A stretch of 64,000 nucleotides of DNA from Roseinatronobacter thiooxidans (GCF_001870675.1 NZ_MEHT01000018.1:174394-238393), one strand, 5' to 3'; positions 46,039 through 55,163 are shown, numbered from the stretch's first letter. Made by a program: numbers and translations. Notes: generated by a model from the sequence alone, not told the origin.

Positions 46039-46072
46039 TGCATGTGCCGTGAAGCTTTTGACGGCACATGCA
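46039..46072 (-). promoter_or_regulatory. Leader hairpin upstream of hfaD2
   Basis: Perfect 12-base-pair inverted repeat (46039-46050 with 46061-46072) with a 10-base loop containing AAGCTT. It lies 47 bases upstream of the hfaD2 start and just after the hfaD1 terminator in transcription order. It could mark a processing site or a stabilising 5' structure for hfaD2 mRNA. Confidence 0.45.
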
Positions 46073-46075
46073 GCT

Positions 46076-46124
46076 AAAAAAGGGTGGCAGTGTATACTGG
46101 ACGGACAACACCAGACCGCCACCC
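46076..46124 (-). terminator. Intrinsic terminator after hfaD1
   Basis: On the minus strand GGGTGGC pairs with GCCACCC, with partial inner pairing (CTGG/CCAG), and is followed directly by TTTTTT. It lies 48 bases past the hfaD1 stop. A preceding imperfect hairpin GGAGAGGG/CCCTCTCC (46131-46161) adds structure. Suggests hfaD1 and hfaD2 are largely separate transcripts. Confidence 0.6.
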
Positions 46125-46171
46125 CAAGTTTGGAGAGGGTGCAGGGCAGCGCCCCCTCTCCGTGGCAGTGG

Positions 46172-49100
46172 TCAGTCGCGGATCAAACGCGTCGTCGCGA
46201 TGTTGCCGCCCGCCGATGCACTCAGCGTGTTGCCGTTCAGGCCAACTGAGCTGCTGCTCACGGCACCGTTCAGACTTGCCAAGCGCGTGCTGTCAACCCG
46301 CGAGGTCACGGCACCAGTGGCAACCTGACGGCTGGTGATGGCCGTGGTTACGTCCTGAGAGCTGGGCGAGCCGTTCACCGTCAGACGGTTTTCGACACGG
46401 TTAGACACCGCATCCGCCACCAGACGGTTGCCGCCGATCGCCACCGAGGAGCCGGTGAGCGTGCCGGTCCGGGCCTCGAAGAGGCTTTCGGTGTCGGTCC
46501 CATCAAACCCGGCCCGCGCCCTGACGGCCCCGGTGTTCACCTGGTTGCTCGCCATGGCGAAGGTGCCCGAGGCGTTCAGCACACCGGGAGCCGGATCGCC
46601 CATGGCGTCAACACCAAACGTGGCGCCAGCGGACCCGGCCACACCGGTGATCCCGGTGCCGCCGCGCGCGTTGAGCACGTTGACCGCGTCGTTGCCCGAG
46701 GCCCGGGCGATACCGGTGTTGTCCTGCAACGCAATAGACGAGCCTGCCACGTTGCCGAAGTTATCACTTCCCACGCCTGCCCGCAGCCGGACATCCGAGG
46801 TCACCGGGCTGTCGCTGACCTGGCTGTTCACCACAGCGCCACCAGCGGTCAGTGCGGTGTCGGCATTCAGCACCAGCGTGTTGCGCGCCCGGTTCGAGGT
46901 CGCGGTCGAGTCGAGGAAGTTGTCCCGAACCGACACGCTGCTCGTGCCCAGCGAGTCAGCCGTGCCATCAGGCGTCGACGACCCTAGCAGATCCACTGTC
47001 AGTGTTGCTGTACTGTTCACTGCCTGCTCATTGCTGCGAGACTGGAAATTGCCCAGCAGGTTATCCGCATCACCGCTTACTACACCCGTAGCGCTGATAC
47101 CTGCCACCGACAGTTCATCATTCCGGCCCACAACGCTTGTGCCGCTGACGTTAAGCCGGTTGGTCACATCATTCGCGAAGGCGCTGGAGAAGCCGACATT
47201 TCCATCAACATTCAGCGCACCACTTGTGACTGTGGTAGTCGCAGCCTGATCGATATCGAAGTTCAGCGTCGCGGTGGATGAGACGATATTGGTCTCGGCA
47301 CCTGGCGCACGACCACCTTGCTCTGATGCGAGTGTTGACACGCCGGTAACCGAGGTTGCGGCATTCAGATCAAGCAGGTTATTGCCGCGGTTGCCCGTGA
47401 CATTCGACTGCGCGATATTTTCGCTGGCCGAAACGCTGCTGTTGAGGATGTTCGCCGGAATGACGATCTCGCCGTCCACAGTGGCGGAGCCTGTCACATC
47501 GCCACGCAAACCTTGGAAGTTGGAAACAATGTTATCGCCGGTGAACTCGCGGTCAACGGCAAGAACAGCGGGCGGGTCAGGCAGGGTCGGGTCCCCAAGG
47601 GCAACGATACTCCCTGTATCTCCATTGCCACTTACCCCGCTGATCGTTGTCGCGTCGATTGTCAGAGCATTGGTCTGATCATTGCCCATAGTCCGGGCAA
47701 AGGCAACGTTACTGTCAATCGCGGCAGAGCTGCCTGTCAACGAAGCACCGGCATCGGTTATGATATCAGCATCCACCAAGGCGGACGCGCTGACAGCCCC
47801 AATCTGCACCTGCGTTCCCGTCAGTGCGGTTGTGCCTGCAAAGCTGGTATCTGCGTCAATCCCCAGACGGTTGACCCCTTCATTCCCCATACCAAAGGCG
47901 CGGGCGAAGTTGTCGCTGACAGAGGCACTGCTGCCGGTAACGGGGGATGTGTCAAGTCCAATCCGGCCCACGATTGTGCTGTCTGTTGTGACACCACTCA
48001 AGCTGGTCTGAACACTGGACAGGCTTGTGTCTGCCAATGCTTGCGAGCCAACTTGCGGTTCCAGTGTGACGCCAACATCGGCGAAGGTGGTCGCTTCACC
48101 GCTGATTGAATTGCCAGATAGCGACACTTCATTGACAACACGATTAGATGTTGCCGCCGCGAAGCCTTGATTGCCATCAATCGCTGCCGAAGATGTTGTC
48201 AACCCATCGGCCACAATCTGGAAATTTGCGTCCAGATCTGTGCCAACGGTGCCGACAGATGTCTGCACCGAACCAAGAGCGGTTGTGGTGTCAGTGATCC
48301 CGGCGCTGCCATCCAGTGTGATGCGGTTGGTTGCATCATTCGACATCGCATCGCCTTGCAGCGCATTGCCCGAAAGCGAAGCACTGCTGTCTGTCAACGT
48401 CCCAACGACAGCAACATTGCCGAAATTGTCGACATCGGCAAGAATGTCGCCGGTTTGTGTTTGAAGATTCAGCGCTGCAAAATCTGCACCAGTTGCAAAA
48501 GTTGTTGCGGTAGTGAACCCTAGAACGGTGCTGCCTTCGGCCGTACTATCTGCACGATCAATTGTTGTAGCGGTGACAGAAAGCGCATTTGTCGCGATGT
48601 TACCCATCGCCGTGCCAAGCGTTGTGTTGTTGTCAATGGCCAGAGTGCTGTTTGCAACATCACCAGTAAGTTCAATACCGCTTTCTAATGGCGTAAGAGC
48701 AGAATTGCCAAAGTCGCTCGTCGCCGTTGCTGTAACATCGGCACTGTTGCCTTGTTGTGCAGCAAGTGCGGCATTGCTTGTCAGTTCTGTTCCGGCATCC
48801 AAAACAATGCTGGATGTGCCAATATTGGCAATGGCCGTGCCTGTTGTGATGTTGTCACTGATAGAGGCTGTCGATCCCACAATGCTGCGTGTGGAATCGC
48901 CTGAGTCATCACCAGCAATCTGCGCAGTGGACACACCAGTTGCGCTGATAACATCGCCAGTGCTGAACTGCCCGGTGCTGAGGGTTGTGCCACCTCCTGC
49001 GGTCAATGTCGCAGGCGCACCAGTCGTCGCCGTGGCGGTGGCCGCTGTGGCATCTGCCCCGATGATAGCTGTGTCGGCGGTTACGCTGACGATGCTATCA

Positions 49101-51223
49101 ACAGTGTTACCTGTTGCGCGGGCACGGTTGTCATTGCCATCGATCAACAAAGAAGATGAGACAATAGCATCTGTCAGAGATTCTGACCCAAATCCATCTT
49201 GCGTGATCGAAAGATTCGTATTGGACCCAGCCGTAACGTCAGAGCCGAGCTGCTGCAAAGACCCAAGCGAGGTAGTTACAGCCTCGTTGTCGGCAAAGTC
49301 TGCGGGGTCTTCAACCCCAACAACATTCCCCGAAAGCGCGATGCGGTTGGTCAAGGTATTGCCACTTGCAGTGCTGTTCTGAGCGTTGTCAGAAACGGAT
49401 AGCGTGCTGCCAGAGATGTTGCCGTTATCGTCCTCGTCCAAATCCGCCCCGGCAACAACACCAAGGCTTGTGAAACCCTGCGCGTTGATATCGGAATTAG
49501 CATCGATAGACTGGTTGGCGATCGTGCCAAAATCAGTGGCCGCAGCCGTTGCAGTCCCGGCTGTGAAATCCAGCGCCGCTGTCCCTCTGTCATTTGTGTC
49601 GCTTGATTGCAGCGTGGTATCAGCGCTTGCTGTCAAGCTGGTGCGGCCCGTGTTGCCGCTCGCCTCTGTGACAAAGATGTTGTCATCCAGCGTGATGCTG
49701 GAATCGCTGATATCGAGTGTTGCAGTGGCCGTCAAAGCTGCTGGTACGCCGCTCGTGCCCAAAAGCGCGGACACACCGGTGTTGATCAGACTCTGGTCGC
49801 TGGCCAGACCCGCAGATGCGGTCACGCTGGTTGCGCTCAGATCGATCCCTGTTCCGCCGGTATTGGCAGAGGCAATGGCAAAGAAAGTGTTGTCATCGAC
49901 ATTGATCGCCGAGTTGGTGACAGTTCTTGCCGAGACACTCAGCGCGGTTGAACTGTTGGTCGCAGTGATGGAACCGTTTGCTGCACTCTCGACGGCCTGC
50001 TGTGTTGCCGCAAGAAAGCCAAAGCTGCTGCTTGCAGTGGCACCATCGCTAAAGCTCAGCGTTCCAGCATTGTCTACCGAGATCACGCCGCCAGCAACGC
50101 CTGCCGCTGTGATGTCATTTGCGCTGACATTCAGGAAAGTGCCTTCGTTGCCAAGGCCGTTCAGCCCATTGCCGTCCAAAGTGGCGACATTGCCCCGTGC
50201 CTGTGCGCCGATAACGTTTTCGTCAACAGTCAGCGACGAATTCGTCGCGTCTGTCAGCGACACCGCGAGGACGGAATCGGTCACGCCTGCGCTGAGTGTG
50301 ACATCACCAGCACCAGCGCCAATCTGCTGCTGGCTGAACACACCCGCAGAAGAGTTGAACTGCGTATCTACCGAAACATCCGTGCCGGTCACGCCTTGGT
50401 TTCCAGTCAGTGTGGCGCGCAGCTCGTTGTTGTCAACGCTGAGGGCACTGCCGGTTGCAACGCCGGTTACAGCGATTAGGATGTCACTGTCATCAATCAG
50501 CGCGCTGGACGCCAAAGCAGTTTCTGCGACAGCCTGGGTGTTGGCAACAACACTGCCGCCGCCTGTCACATTCAGCAGTTGAGCATCGAAATTGCCGCGA
50601 GTCAGTGTTTCAGGTGTGTTTGTGCCAACAGCAAAGGATTGATTGGACTGGGCCAATTGCGAAGCGAGATCCGCCGAAATGTCATCGGAAAACACCGTAG
50701 ACGCTTGGTTGATGCTGGTTCGCGCTGTCAAAGTGTTGTTGCTGGCATCAAGCGATGATTGCAACGCCGCTGCAGTTCCAGTGACAGTTGCATCTGTCCC
50801 TGTAATGTTTGCAGACACTGTTGCATCAGCAAACTGTCCGGTCAGAACACCAAGCGTGCCCGATCCAACGTTGCCAAGATTTTGCGTTTGCAAGGTGAAC
50901 AGGTTGCCCTGCGCACTGGCAGTAAATTGGTTCTCTGTCACATCTACAGAGCTACCGTCAGTGCCCGTATCACTGGTGGTCAAGGCACCACCCGCGATTG
51001 ACGCTGTAACTGCTGCGCGGCTTTCCTGCGTGTTGTTTGCGGTTGTATCAAAGCCGGTCACATTGGCTGCAGTAAAGGCATCTCCTGGTGTGGGAACCGT
51101 GCTGTCGATGGTGATGTTCACCACCTGCGCCATGGCCGGCCCGTAGGCCACCAATACTGCGATACTGGCCCCGCCAAGCAGTCGGGCAACTTGGCCCGTC
51201 CTGCGCGTCTGTCTGATAGTCAT
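46172..51223 (-). CDS. hfaD: Giant HfaD-family holdfast anchor protein (paralogue 1)
   Basis: 1683 residues from the ATG at 51223 behind AGGAGA with 7-base spacing; the longer frame to 51283 is leader. Signal peptide (residues about 1-32, ending GPAMAQ). The protein consists of roughly 20 repeats, each marked by an S-x-(L/I/A)-x-(V/I)-(D/S)-x-N core such as SAINVDDNTF, SSITLDDNIF, STLAIDNNTT, SSVSVRDNFL and SSIALQDNTG, followed by an A-x-GN-x-AxN-x-L step. This predicts a long right-handed beta-helix. Caulobacter HfaD, the family reference, is about four times shorter and helps hold the holdfast adhesin on the envelope. C-terminus GGNIATTRLIRD is shared with the two paralogues. Follows hfaB by 142 bases. 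Confidence 0.84.
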   Translation of the reverse strand: MTIRQTRRTGQVARLLGGASIAVLVAYGPAMAQVVNITIDSTVPTPGDAFTAANVTGFDTTANNTQESRAAVTASIAGGALTTSDTGTDGSSVDVTENQFTASAQGNLFTLQTQNLGNVGSGTLGVLTGQFADATVSANITGTDATVTGTAAALQSSLDASNNTLTARTSINQASTVFSDDISADLASQLAQSNQSFAVGTNTPETLTRGNFDAQLLNVTGGGSVVANTQAVAETALASSALIDDSDILIAVTGVATGSALSVDNNELRATLTGNQGVTGTDVSVDTQFNSSAGVFSQQQIGAGAGDVTLSAGVTDSVLAVSLTDATNSSLTVDENVIGAQARGNVATLDGNGLNGLGNEGTFLNVSANDITAAGVAGGVISVDNAGTLSFSDGATASSSFGFLAATQQAVESAANGSITATNSSTALSVSARTVTNSAINVDDNTFFAIASANTGGTGIDLSATSVTASAGLASDQSLINTGVSALLGTSGVPAALTATATLDISDSSITLDDNIFVTEASGNTGRTSLTASADTTLQSSDTNDRGTAALDFTAGTATAAATDFGTIANQSIDANSDINAQGFTSLGVVAGADLDEDDNGNISGSTLSVSDNAQNSTASGNTLTNRIALSGNVVGVEDPADFADNEAVTTSLGSLQQLGSDVTAGSNTNLSITQDGFGSESLTDAIVSSSLLIDGNDNRARATGNTVDSIVSVTADTAIIGADATAATATATTGAPATLTAGGGTTLSTGQFSTGDVISATGVSTAQIAGDDSGDSTRSIVGSTASISDNITTGTAIANIGTSSIVLDAGTELTSNAALAAQQGNSADVTATATSDFGNSALTPLESGIELTGDVANSTLAIDNNTTLGTAMGNIATNALSVTATTIDRADSTAEGSTVLGFTTATTFATGADFAALNLQTQTGDILADVDNFGNVAVVGTLTDSSASLSGNALQGDAMSNDATNRITLDGSAGITDTTTALGSVQTSVGTVGTDLDANFQIVADGLTTSSAAIDGNQGFAAATSNRVVNEVSLSGNSISGEATTFADVGVTLEPQVGSQALADTSLSSVQTSLSGVTTDSTIVGRIGLDTSPVTGSSASVSDNFARAFGMGNEGVNRLGIDADTSFAGTTALTGTQVQIGAVSASALVDADIITDAGASLTGSSAAIDSNVAFARTMGNDQTNALTIDATTISGVSGNGDTGSIVALGDPTLPDPPAVLAVDREFTGDNIVSNFQGLRGDVTGSATVDGEIVIPANILNSSVSASENIAQSNVTGNRGNNLLDLNAATSVTGVSTLASEQGGRAPGAETNIVSSTATLNFDIDQAATTTVTSGALNVDGNVGFSSAFANDVTNRLNVSGTSVVGRNDELSVAGISATGVVSGDADNLLGNFQSRSNEQAVNSTATLTVDLLGSSTPDGTADSLGTSSVSVRDNFLDSTATSNRARNTLVLNADTALTAGGAVVNSQVSDSPVTSDVRLRAGVGSDNFGNVAGSSIALQDNTGIARASGNDAVNVLNARGGTGITGVAGSAGATFGVDAMGDPAPGVLNASGTFAMASNQVNTGAVRARAGFDGTDTESLFEARTGTLTGSSVAIGGNRLVADAVSNRVENRLTVNGSPSSQDVTTAITSRQVATGAVTSRVDSTRLASLNGAVSSSSVGLNGNTLSASAGGNIATTRLIRD

Positions 51224-51365
51224 GGATTTATCTCCTGTTGCGTTGTGGTCGTCCATTGCGGACACGCGCCTATGCGCCTCCATGAAACTGCCAAGAATGT
51301 GACAGCTCTGTTCCGTGACACGCGGCGGGCTATGGACAGTAATCCTGTGTCCCTCGCGTGGTTAT

Positions 51366-52325
51366 TCATGCGCCCCCTCCTGCTGCCAGCTGCGAGCGTG
51401 GCAGCCAGCGCGGAGGTGCAGGTTGTTCGGCGTTGATCTGCTGAAGGACAAGAGCATCGGCCTGGGCCACGCAGCGCGCAGGATCAGACCTTGTCACCTT
51501 GCCCGCCAGTTCCAGCACAGCCAGCTCCAGCGTGGTGCGCACAGCCAGTTGCACAGGCTCTTGCATGCGCTGGCCTGTGTTCAGATCGAACAGGTAATCA
51601 CCCAAGAAGCGGTATACATCTGCACCCACTTCGCGCCCTGTGATTTGCTTTTGAAGGCTTGTTGTGCCCACGACCTCCATGGTTTTTGTGTCCACGATCC
51701 GAAGATCAACAGCCACATTCATGGTCATGTTGCGTGAGCGCCCGCCAAAACCACTGATCCGACCTTCAATGCCGCTAGAGGACAGGTTCCAGTTCAACTC
51801 GGTGATGGCCCCGACGATAAAGTAATCCGATCGCAGGATGGTTCCGCCAAAATAGGGCAGCCAGGGAACGGTATCCTCTTCGCCGGGAACCTCATGCACC
51901 CCGCCATCGCCAAGTTGACGGCGATCCATATAGGCAAGTTCTCTTTCAGCGATATCCGAGGCAACCCGTTCGACAAGGACAATCGAGTTGTCCAATTTAC
52001 CAAGCGCCGACATCACCATATGCGCCCCGCCCTGGGTGATCACACTGCCGCCTTCAGCTTCAATGTATTTCCCGGTGAGGTCACGAACCTCGCCGACAGC
52101 CATGCGGACACCCCGACGTCCGTTCCGCTTGATCTGTTCGGCAAAACACGCGAATGCCGGATCAACCGGCGTAGTGTTGCGCGTCACTGGCGGCCCCGAG
52201 AGGATCGGCTCTTCGCCTATTCCTCGCGTAACCGTCTCTCCTGTCATTGCGCAACCCGAGAGGGTGATCGCACAGGCCATCACCATACAGCTTCGTTTCA
52301 AAGCTCTCACACTCAACATGTTCAT
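51366..52325 (-). CDS. hfaB: Holdfast anchor secretion lipoprotein HfaB (CsgG family)
   Basis: 319 residues. N-terminal lipobox LSGC with Cys25 shows an outer-membrane lipoprotein. The body is a CsgG fold: VRMAVGEVRDLTGKY, VLVERVASDIAERELAYM, DYFIVGAITELNWNLSSSG, MTMNVAVDLRIVDTKTMEVV and DYLFDLNTG. HfaB proteins form a CsgG-like pore that exports HfaA and HfaD. The ATG at 52325 overlaps the hfaA stop (ATGA), confirming coupling to hfaA. Confidence 0.92.
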   Translation of the reverse strand: MNMLSVRALKRSCMVMACAITLSGCAMTGETVTRGIGEEPILSGPPVTRNTTPVDPAFACFAEQIKRNGRRGVRMAVGEVRDLTGKYIEAEGGSVITQGGAHMVMSALGKLDNSIVLVERVASDIAERELAYMDRRQLGDGGVHEVPGEEDTVPWLPYFGGTILRSDYFIVGAITELNWNLSSSGIEGRISGFGGRSRNMTMNVAVDLRIVDTKTMEVVGTTSLQKQITGREVGADVYRFLGDYLFDLNTGQRMQEPVQLAVRTTLELAVLELAGKVTRSDPARCVAQADALVLQQINAEQPAPPRWLPRSQLAAGGGA

Positions 52326-52942
52326 GGCTGGGGACGCTTCTCGGCAGTCTGATCGTGAGTGAAGAAATTACAGCCAACCCCACCCTCAGAATTGGCTCTC
52401 ACGGCACCCGAATTGTTTTGCGATGTTCTGCTGGTCTGGTTTGTCACCCCACCGCTGGCATTGAGTGGTCCGGTTATGTTGGTAAAATCCGAGTTGACGA
52501 CCGAGCGGACGTCACCGTCATTCGCCTGCTCACTCGCGGGAGATCCGTGTCCATTGCTGCTTCTTATGTCAGACTCGTTTCCGCGCGATGTCGCGTCGAG
52601 CGCTAGCTCGGAACCTGTCGAGGGTGAAGACGTGCGCGCATCGCTTGATGTTACAGAATCTGTTCCGGTTGCGCGTGCATTCGAACCCGTGCAGTCATAG
52701 GTGATAAATGTGTTTCCATCATACAGAATATTCGTCTGGAAACTGTCGTAAAATCCACCCTTTTTGCGCAACTCCAGATCTAGCGCATTGGCGCGGGCTG
52801 ATCTGTTCCCGGGACTATCAAAACCCCAACTTGCATTGAACATCAGTGTGTCTGCAGCAACATTTGCCGGTAAGACCTGCGGGACCATACAGATGGCGAT
52901 TAACATCGACATCGTGGTTTTGTTAAACTTTTTTCTGTGCAT
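52322..52942 (-). CDS. hfaA: Holdfast anchor protein HfaA
   Basis: 206 residues. The start at 52942 follows GAGGG with 6-base spacing; the frame stays open to 53089 but without a ribosome site. N-terminal signal (MHRKKFNKTTMSMLIAIC, ending NVAADT), then MFNASWGFDSPGNRSARANALDLELRKKGG, the conserved front part of HfaA proteins. The C-terminal half is Ser/Asn/Gly-rich and poorly ordered, with a final Cys-containing GVGCNFF matching an earlier Cys in TYDCTGSN. HfaA is a curlin-like surface protein that helps attach holdfast polysaccharide to the cell. Confidence 0.82.
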   Translation of the reverse strand: MHRKKFNKTTMSMLIAICMVPQVLPANVAADTLMFNASWGFDSPGNRSARANALDLELRKKGGFYDSFQTNILYDGNTFITYDCTGSNARATGTDSVTSSDARTSSPSTGSELALDATSRGNESDIRSSNGHGSPASEQANDGDVRSVVNSDFTNITGPLNASGGVTNQTSRTSQNNSGAVRANSEGGVGCNFFTHDQTAEKRPQP

Positions 52943-53250
52943 CAGCTGCCCTCTGAGGAACACGTTTCGTGTATGTTTCTTTAGTAGCGAGTGGTTATCC
53001 GAGCTTTTTGCTTCTTGATAACTAACACCGCTATCTAGACCCAATTCACCTTCGCCAGCCAGTTCTCCTAAGAGTGGCTCGATATTCATCAGACAGACTG
53101 AGCGGTCGAAAGGGTTTGCGGGAGTTGGCTTTGTTAATGCCTGCGCAAATTTGGAAACTCGCCATCAGACGCACGCTGACGCCGCATCTCATGGCGGGCT
53201 ATACCAGTTTTCTATTGACTTTATCTTTTTATATCTTTTATTATCATTTT
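52943..53250. other. Region between hfaA and the IS607-type element
   Basis: 308 bases. The left half is hfaA leader and promoter sequence, AT-rich around 52975-53040, with no operator recognised. From about 53195 the sequence becomes very AT-rich (TTTTATATCTTTTATTATCATTTT) just ahead of the recombinase start; the left end of the mobile element should lie between 53090 and 53230. Confidence 0.4.
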
Positions 53251-53883
53251 ATGATAAAACTTGTCGGTATAGGTGAGGCACCCAAAGCCATCGGCGTTAC
53301 GCCTCTCACGCTTCGGCGGCGGGATGAGAGTGGCCGGCTAAAGCCCGACATGATTACCAAGGGCGGAAAGCGCCGGTATGACCTCGCACGCCTACAGCCA
53401 GAGCTTTACCGCAAGGCTGATGCCGTATCCCGGAAAACTGTCGCATATGCGCGCGTCGCGAGCCATGATCAGAAGCTCGATCTGGAGCACCAGGCACAGG
53501 TTCTTCAGGCGTATTGCCCAGCTCAGGGTTGGAGCAATGAAATCATCACGGATCTTGGCTCCGGAATGAATTATCGCAAGAAAGGCCTCAAGCGCCTGCT
53601 GGATGATATTGTAGAGGATCGCGTCGGACGCCTCGTGATTACGCATAAGGACAGGCTCTTGCACTTCGGCTCCGAGCTGGTCTTCGCGATATGCGAGGTC
53701 AGAGGTGTCGAGGTTGTCATCCTCAATCGCGGCGAAGACACCATATTCGAGGAGGATCTCGCCAAGGATGTCCTTGAAATCATCACTGTCTTCTCTGCGC
53801 GCCTCTACGGTGCCCGTTCACGCAAGAACGCCAGAATGATCGAGGATATCCGGGCCGCAGCGGAGAGAGAAGATGCCTCTTGA
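53251..53883 (+). CDS. tnpA: IS607-family serine recombinase TnpA
   Basis: 210 residues. N-terminal MerR-type helix-turn-helix (IGEAPKAIGVTPLTLRRRDESGRL), then the catalytic serine-recombinase domain: VAYARVASHDQKLDLEHQ carries the nucleophile Ser in RVAS, followed by ITDLGSGMNYRKKGLKRLLDD and LVITHKDRLLHFGSELVF with the conserved Arg. The first part of the longer frame (53074-53250) is not conserved. The family integrates circular intermediates at short core sites with little target preference. Overlaps tnpB by 11 bases. Confidence 0.93.
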   Translation: MIKLVGIGEAPKAIGVTPLTLRRRDESGRLKPDMITKGGKRRYDLARLQPELYRKADAVSRKTVAYARVASHDQKLDLEHQAQVLQAYCPAQGWSNEIITDLGSGMNYRKKGLKRLLDDIVEDRVGRLVITHKDRLLHFGSELVFAICEVRGVEVVILNRGEDTIFEEDLAKDVLEIITVFSARLYGARSRKNARMIEDIRAAAEREDAS

Positions 53884-55162
53884 TGCCAGCTCCCTGCTTG
53901 ATCAGGAGAAACCCGTCAAAAGATTGCTGACAGCGCATAGAATTGCGCTTGATCCCCGTAAGGAACAGTCTGAGCTATTTACGCAATGCGCAGGTATCGC
54001 GCGCTTCAGCTGGAACTGGGCGCTGGATCGCTGGCAGAAGGCATATGCTGCCCGCAAGCTGGGTTCGTCTTTGCCATCGCTTTCCGAGGCGGCGCTGCGG
54101 CGCGATCTGAATGCGATCAAGGCGCAAGAGTTTCCGTGGATGTTGCGGGCACCGAAGGGTGTGCCGCAGCAGGCGGTCAAGAATCTGGGATCTGCGTTCA
54201 AGGCCTTTTTCGAGGGGCGGGCGCGCTACCCGAACTTCAAGGCCCGGGGTCGCTGCCGGGACAGTTTCAGACCGGATAATGGCCCCGGGACATTCCGGAT
54301 TGATGGTAAACGCCTCAAACTCCCCCGCATCGGGTGGGTGAGAATGCATGAGGCCTTGCGCTTTGGCGCGGATCTCAACCCGGTCATGAAGTCTGTGATA
54401 ATCTCTCGAGAAGCGGATCGGTGGTTTGCAGCGATTTCAGTAGAGATCGATCATCACGCTGCAGATCTGACGGGATTGCCGTCTTGTGGAGTTGATCTCG
54501 GGATCACCCACCTCGCCACCCTCAGCGACGGTCGCAAGGTTGCGGGCCCGAAATCCTTGCGCAAGAACCTCAAGCGCCTCGCAAGACTTCAAAAAGCGCA
54601 TGCGAGAAAGATGAAAGGCGGAAAGAACCGGGCGCGGTCAAGGTTGCGCGTTGCACGACTTCACGCCCGCATCCGGAATATCCGTCACGATAGCCTGCAC
54701 AAGCTGACGACAATGCTCTCATCCGAGTATTCGGCCATTGCAATCGAAGACCTTAATGTCCGGGGCATGATGGCGAACCGGAGGCTCTCGCGCGCAATTT
54801 CCGATATGGGTTTTTTCGAGTTTCGCAGGCAACTGACATATAAGGTTGCTCGCTCTGGCGGGCGGCTTGTGGTTGCCGACAGGTTCTTTGCATCCTCAAA
54901 GACCTGCTACCATTGCAAGGAGAAAGTTGAATCCCTTCCCCTTTCGGTCCGGTTCTGGGCCTGCGCCAGTTGTGGCGCTTTGAACGATCGCGACCTCAAC
55001 GCGTCAATGAATCTGAGAAATCTGGCCGGTAGCGAGGGCAGTGATGCCTGTCCGGTGACAGCTTGTGGAGTGAAAGGCGCTGACGCCGAGCGTGGTCTCG
55101 ACGTGAAACCGGTCACAGTGAAGCAGGAATTGGAGTATGATCAGGAAAAATCAGATCCATGA
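53873..55162 (+). CDS. tnpB: TnpB RNA-guided nuclease of the IS607-type element
   Basis: 429 residues. Ancestor-type of Cas12: an OB-like N-terminal domain with helix-turn-helix (ALDPRKEQSELFTQCAGIAR), then a RuvC-like nuclease. The catalytic residues appear intact: Asp208 in GVDLGI, Glu292 in IAIEDLNV, and the DRDLNAS motif (372-378). The zinc-finger CYHC...CASC (345-367) splits RuvC as expected. Residues 380-429 are coding but probably overlap the guide RNA. The stop codon lies at the element border, so the last codons may derive from flanking DNA. Confidence 0.93.
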   Translation: MPLDASSLLDQEKPVKRLLTAHRIALDPRKEQSELFTQCAGIARFSWNWALDRWQKAYAARKLGSSLPSLSEAALRRDLNAIKAQEFPWMLRAPKGVPQQAVKNLGSAFKAFFEGRARYPNFKARGRCRDSFRPDNGPGTFRIDGKRLKLPRIGWVRMHEALRFGADLNPVMKSVIISREADRWFAAISVEIDHHAADLTGLPSCGVDLGITHLATLSDGRKVAGPKSLRKNLKRLARLQKAHARKMKGGKNRARSRLRVARLHARIRNIRHDSLHKLTTMLSSEYSAIAIEDLNVRGMMANRRLSRAISDMGFFEFRRQLTYKVARSGGRLVVADRFFASSKTCYHCKEKVESLPLSVRFWACASCGALNDRDLNASMNLRNLAGSEGSDACPVTACGVKGADAERGLDVKPVTVKQELEYDQEKSDP

Positions 55163-55163
55163 A
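55030..55163 (+). ncRNA. Probable omega (reRNA) guide RNA of TnpB
   Basis: In IS607/IS605-type elements the guide RNA scaffold covers the 3' end of tnpB and ends at the element's right boundary, with the guide taken from the flank. Here that boundary appears to be at about 55163, so the first ~16-20 bases of the tctA remnant would be the guide. Inferred from family layout only; the extent is approximate. Confidence 0.35.

Larger units (their letters stand above)
53180..55163 (+). mobile_element. IS607-type insertion sequence (serine recombinase + TnpB)
   Basis: Two overlapping genes in the standard IS607 order, a MerR-HTH serine recombinase and TnpB, with the right boundary next to a tctA remnant at about 55163. 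Left boundary approximate. IS607 elements have no terminal inverted repeats, so the ends cannot be fixed by eye. Both proteins look intact. Confidence 0.75.

Noticed and set aside
41061..51223. CRISPR-like or DNA tandem-repeat array in the hfa region
   Set aside because: Repetition is at protein level with divergent DNA; no constant repeats with unique spacers.
41061..51223. Curlin (CsgA) or RTX adhesin identity for the giant proteins
   Set aside because: Repeat units are far longer than curlin repeats and lack GGxGxD; the HfaA/HfaB neighbours favour the HfaD family.
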